Assembly: GCA_041666125.1 (NCBI GenBank)
Contig: JBAYHN010000074.1
Location: forward strand, 1 to 5,718
Direction: 5' to 3'
DNA from: JBAYHN01 sp041666125
GTDB taxonomy: Bacteria > Patescibacteriota > Gracilibacteria > UBA1369 > UM-FILTER-53-11
Length of the DNA stretch: 5,718 nucleotides
Position numbers and translations under genes: made by a program
Shown here: positions 5,234-5,718 of the stretch, one piece after another
Layout: each line of letters opens with the position of its first letter
Position numbering within the stretch: the first letter of the stretch is position 1
The notes under the pieces: model-generated
The model's database searches: none
The model's input: the letters and a program-made list of their open reading frames with translations, nothing else
What the model was told of the DNA's origin: nothing

Positions 5234-5718
<485 letters not shown>

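Overview
The window most likely comes from a bacterium of the Candidate Phyla Radiation (Patescibacteria), probably Parcubacteria-like. The evidence is a divergent but clearly bacterial 16S rRNA 3' end with substitutions at usually invariant sites, short AT-leaning intergenic regions, a small double zinc-ribbon protein of the CxxC-x17-CxxC type, and starts without recognisable Shine-Dalgarno (SD) sequences. The standard genetic code fits: TGA is a genuine stop at the end of the glycerate kinase. The taxonomic placement is inference; the gene identities below are much firmer.

Layout, left to right. Positions 1-824 (+) hold the 3' part of a MOFRL-family glycerate 2-kinase whose start lies outside the window. 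It meets, tail to tail with a 12-base overlap, an orphan 285-residue gene on the minus strand (813-1670) that I do not recognise. Positions 1671-1917 carry that gene's promoter and a cluster of strong inverted repeats, then tRNA-Ile(GAU) on the minus strand (1918-1994). Upstream of the tRNA is a very compact terminator/promoter junction. Next is a 92-residue double zinc-ribbon protein (2090-2368, minus) with a good sigma70-type promoter and a leader of about 115 nt that contains a perfect 11-bp inverted repeat.

Positions 2565-4942 hold a three-gene minus-strand operon: lemA, then two tandem paralogues encoding secreted/membrane-anchored TPM-domain proteins with Gly-rich tails ending GGSW. LemA and TPM proteins are commonly encoded together and are envelope proteins; their exact role is unsettled. 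Positions 4943-5225 contain terminators and hairpins. The 3' third of a 16S rRNA gene (5226-5718, minus) runs off the right edge.

The most notable signals are at the end of the 16S gene. The anti-Shine-Dalgarno tail reads ACCTCTTTT instead of ACCTCCTTA, none of the five visible start codons has an SD, and the 16S gene is followed by terminators and protein genes rather than by 23S. This looks like an unlinked rRNA gene. All genes except the glycerate kinase lie on the minus strand.
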